The notes below the pieces were generated by a model, which made no database searches, was not told where the DNA came from, and saw only the letters and a program-made list of their open reading frames with translations. Positions 60,816-64,000 of a stretch of 64,000 bases of DNA are shown one piece after another. The DNA lies in NCBI GenBank assembly GCA_032622095.1, contig CP136067.1:77218705-77282704 (forward strand). The letters run 5' to 3'. Numbering within the stretch: position 1 is the stretch's first letter; every line of letters begins with the position of its first letter. The stretch comes from Siphonodentalium dalli (lineage: Eukaryota > Mollusca > Scaphopoda > Gadilida > Siphonodentaliidae). The translations under genes and the position numbers were made by a program.

Positions 60816-62147
60816 GATCAGGGTTTTTATTTTTAAATTAGTGAATACTCCATCTCTGACATAATAACATTTACGTGCATGCTTGAATTGTTCAATGGTT
60901 TTGTGACTTTTTGATAGAGTTTGCTCACAACTGCATGCCGCGTGGCACTGGCTTTTAGTGCTGCACATATACGATATAACTGCATGTATAGAGCAGAACC
61001 ATTGCAGGGACATAAATTTCGGCATTTGATATTGAATTCATCTTATTGATGTGAATAAATAAGAGGATCCGATGAAAACACACTAAACTGGGAGATATAT
61101 ATAGACCCATTGTTTGGGCTCATCGTGCATGGGGTATAAGTACATGTATACTTGGGTGTCTTTTTGAACCCTGAGGTGGGTTCAAATCCAACATTCAGTT
61201 ACCAATTCCACCTCACGAGCTGGACTATTTTTTGTAATTAGGTCGGGGATAAAATAATATGCTCTTCGACCAATTGCATTTACATGATGATTTTTAGGAC
61301 CCCGACTATTATATTGGTTCCCGGACACAGTATAGTCAGGGACCAAATCGCGTCATGTAAATGCCGTATAAACAACATATTTTAAGTGACGATGGTTGGG
61401 AGTAAAACTATCAGAACATTCTCAACCTATATGCAGTCTGAATTTTCCAACAGCTGTTAATTTAGGAATTAAATTTGCAACTGCTGAAAAGATGGTCGAC
61501 TCTCTAACCAGTATATGTGACAACTCGTGAATGTGGTCAGGCAAAAGGCGTCGCAAAATTATCGGACAGCACCGCTCTGATTTGGAGTGCAAACCATTGA
61601 CGACAACTATACGATCTCTTGATCCTTTAATCAAGGACCAATATTGGACATTATGGATGGGAGTTACTTACTTAATGGGCTGTACGTACACTGTAGATAG
61701 GGGCGGTCGCTTTGAATGTGATTCCTTGTTACGCGTAATGCGTTTATGACTGCGTCGAGTGCCTGCCCTCCAAGCCTCGAGGGCACGACATGCACCGTAT
61801 GTTGTCGAGGTGTAAAGGAACACATTATTTGTCCAAATCTTGATAATCTCGTTCAGATCCATTTGATTTGTATTGAAGAATAGGTAACAATGTGTGCGAG
61901 TTTGGATTTGTTTGTTTACTATTTATTATATTTGCTCGAGTCGAGTGTAAACTTTGTCGCTTGTCGGCTTAATGTTAATCAGGGAACTAGTTTTGTGTTT
62001 ACCGTATTTACGATTTCTGTTCTATTCCGCCGACCGCCTCTTCGTGGGTGTTGCATTCGAAACACGGATGTCATTACAAATGCCATCGGAAAATGTTAAT
62101 CCCCGAGAAGCGAGATTTGGCGTATGTGCATGCGAACATTTGTGTTT
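60816..62147. other. No supported gene
   Basis: GGTTCAAATCC at 61179-61189 fits a pol III B box, with GGGCTCATCG about 60 bp upstream as a weak A box, but no tRNA cloverleaf can be folded. Opposed 70-72-codon frames at 61422-61749 have no recognisable domain. Confidence 0.4.
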
Positions 62148-62642
62148 TTATTCCTTGTGATTAATTGAGTATAATACTATCATCTGACTATATTTCGCTA
62201 ATTCGCATTCGTACATTGCCGGGTCATTGTTTTTAAATTGGCACAGATATTTAGCAGCATGAGAACCGTATCTGCCATTCATTTGCTTAGACAATTTCCA
62301 CTTATCAGGCAAACTGTAATTGCAATCAACGTCATTTGTAGCACACACACTGCTCACAACTACCAAACAGGAACACAAAAAAATTATACGATAAGAATAA
62401 GCATAACGGCATATATTTAGGAACGCTCTATTAAAGAGACACAATGCCTCAATATAAAATTCTATACAAACAGAACTAAGAAGACCAATGAGAAATGGAT
62501 AAACATTGTTCTTATATTCATTATTCATAGTTTTCAATAAAAAAAATTCGGTGTTGAAAACATTGTTATGTAAACAAACATAATATAATCGTATTGTAAG
62601 TTCAAATATTTTAGTCTGAAGATATCCAATGTTATCCGTCAA
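62148..62642 (-). CDS. Candidate exon: secreted-protein-like 164-codon frame
   Basis: On the minus strand the C-terminal 80 residues read like a small secreted protein: a hydrophobic IIFLCSCLVVVSSVCA stretch with a signal-peptidase-like V-C-A end, then TNDVDCNYSLPDKWKLSKQM and a mixed-charge region with cysteines spaced C-x38-C-x13-C, ending at TAA (62148). No methionine lies close before the hydrophobic stretch, so either the start is in another exon or the T-rich run before GTGAGCAG (about 62322-62355) is a splice acceptor and the true exon starts after it. I do not recognise a family. A 140-codon frame (62632-63054) precedes it on the same strand. Chance remains quite possible. Confidence 0.2.
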   Translation of the reverse strand: MTDNIGYLQTKIFELTIRLYYVCLHNNVFNTEFFLLKTMNNEYKNNVYPFLIGLLSSVCIEFYIEALCLFNRAFLNICRYAYSYRIIFLCSCLVVVSSVCATNDVDCNYSLPDKWKLSKQMNGRYGSHAAKYLCQFKNNDPAMYECELAKYSQMIVLYSINHKE

Positions 62643-63616
62643 TATTTTGTATTAATCTTTGGTATATGTATCTTATTGGACTTTTATCAGCAATTCCAAT
62701 GTAACTGTAATGTTTACATAACAATGTTTTTAACATGCGAAATCTCATTATTGGAGAGTTTTTAATAATGAAGAGAAGAACAAATATACTTTTCCATGTA
62801 TTTGTTAATGACAACAGACCTTTATAAACATACGTTGTTACACATGAACCCACTTCGAACGCCGTGAGGGGATGATGGGCGCTCTTTATTATTCTTTTGG
62901 CTCGTGTGCCTGACAAATTGAATAGAAATTGATATTTAGAAATATATACTATCGCGCTGTCTTCATAATATAGCACTAACTGAAATAAAACTTCTTTCTG
63001 AGTGGAAAAGCGAAATGTTATCGATCGATACGGACATGTGTTGATGTAAAACAACCCGAAGATTCCGGTCCACGTTTGAAAAGTCAGTAGATTTATGTCG
63101 CAGATGAGTCAAAGGAAAGATTCAATGATTCTAACACCCAATTGGCAACACCCTGATATCCCATTTTCCGGGTAATGGATCAAGTATAGTTCAATGGAAC
63201 GGAACTGCCCAAACAATGCTAACTGTATTGTCTCAAACCTCGCCATGAGCTACCAAGTATGACAAGGACAAGTGAAATAAAACAGAGGCCGCCCGCCCGT
63301 GGTGCACTGTTAGGCCATTGAGACCCACCAGCTAATGTATAGTTATACTTCCGACTGTTAATCACTCCGCACTAATCACCCAACAGTCTGAATCTGCATT
63401 GATTAATTTTGTTAATTAGTTGCGATTTTTAACATTTAAATCTCCAGTGTTGAGTTCAAAGTAAGAGAGGAAGTACTAAAAACGTTACCAGTCGGAGGGC
63501 AATAAAATGAGCAGATGGAACTCGATATACAGAAGGTTCCATGCATCTCAGCACTGAGGAGATATGGTGATAGGGGTGGATCCGTTTGAATTAAAGACCA
63601 TCCCGGAGATACTACT
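62643..63616. other. No supported gene
   Basis: Includes the 140-codon minus frame at 62632-63054, which has no recognisable motif, and one CGCTCTTTATT word at 62880. The rest is unremarkable. Confidence 0.4.
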
Positions 63617-64000
63617 CAGGGACGTAGCAATGGGGGTCCAGATTTAAGGGTTGTCCACCGCATATTTTCTATCAGTGGCGTGCTCGCGCCGTTTTGGTGC
63701 AAACAGTTTTGTGAAATTACAGTTGCATCCATCCATGCAGAAGTTTTATCATCCGATGGTATTTCCCAAGTTTACAAACTTGTATATGTCAGCTATTTAT
63801 ATATACTATCCTAATCGTGATTTTTTTTAGAATTATAAGTTTCAATATTTCTGTCTGAAGTTCGGTCCAAACGCCGCACTTTTTATATTTTACAAATGAC
63901 TGAACCACCATATATTTTGTCGAAAGAAAGATTTAAATATATATATTTTTTTATAGTCCGACATGCAATATAGCCGACTTTCCACTCTCGATTCCCGAAT
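63617..64000. mobile_element. Left end of a hAT-like element, runs off the window
   Basis: CAGGGACGTAGCAATGGGGG is a typical hAT terminus and matches the inverted right end of the 51077-51462 element over about 20 bp with two or three differences. The other end lies beyond position 64000, so length and target duplication cannot be judged. Confidence 0.45.

Noticed and set aside
61117-61189. tRNA-like A and B boxes (GGTTCAAATCC)
   Set aside because: No cloverleaf, acceptor stem or anticodon arm can be formed; at most a decayed SINE head.

Overview
The window reads as nuclear DNA of a marine invertebrate, most likely a mollusc. It is AT-rich and intron/intergenic-like. It is full of AT, GA and CT microsatellites, G/C homopolymer runs and degenerate dispersed repeats. 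Four things point to Mollusca: a retroposon tail of the type CTAAAACGACGTTAAACC followed by ATCAATC repeats, the AGGGAGGTAA motif, the ~170-bp 'AAAAGGGCCATAACTC' monomers, and AAGGTCAAGGTCA-rich Helitrons. No operon, ribosome-binding site, CRISPR array or rRNA gene is present. No intact cellular gene can be supported. Nearly every open frame is short and chance-like, and the few recognisable coding stretches are dead retrotransposon pieces.

Layout. 1-3 kb: a ~3.0-kb DNA transposon with 24-bp terminal inverted repeats and a 5-bp TTTAC duplication, holding a 168-bp hairpin and a GTACCATGGTAC-type array. 3-12 kb: mostly featureless, with a retroposon tail, an array of ~170-bp monomers (5.8-6.9 kb) and long palindromes. 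12.3-13.6 kb: a G-tract-ended transposon with a 7-bp target duplication. 15.3-15.9 kb: the C-terminus and 3' end of a non-LTR retrotransposon. 16.5-17.2 kb: a Helitron on the minus strand. 18-25 kb: several MITEs. 25.8-26.5 kb: a reverse-transcriptase pseudogene (minus). 28.7-31.1 kb: dispersed-family copies around a long inverted-repeat element. 34.6-35.5 kb: a retrotransposon ORF1 (zinc-knuckle) pseudogene. 35.7-36.5 kb: a duplicated module and a second retroposon tail. 41.7-43.7 kb: a satellite with higher-order 84/87-bp organisation. 45.4-45.9 kb: a second copy of a 0.5-kb MITE. 51-58 kb: hAT-like, minisatellite, monomer-array and tandem Helitron segments. 58.5-58.8 kb: a retroposon whose 5' end matches U2 snRNA. 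60-64 kb: more dispersed repeats, one candidate secreted-protein-like frame (minus), and the start of a hAT-like element running off the window.

The most notable signals are the U2-like SINE, two Helitrons fused head to tail at an exact CTAG|TC junction, the higher-order satellite, and an 8-bp word (AAAGAGCG) that recurs about two dozen times across otherwise different repeat families. Everything here was read by eye. Family assignments rest on termini, target-site duplications and remembered family hallmarks, not on searches.
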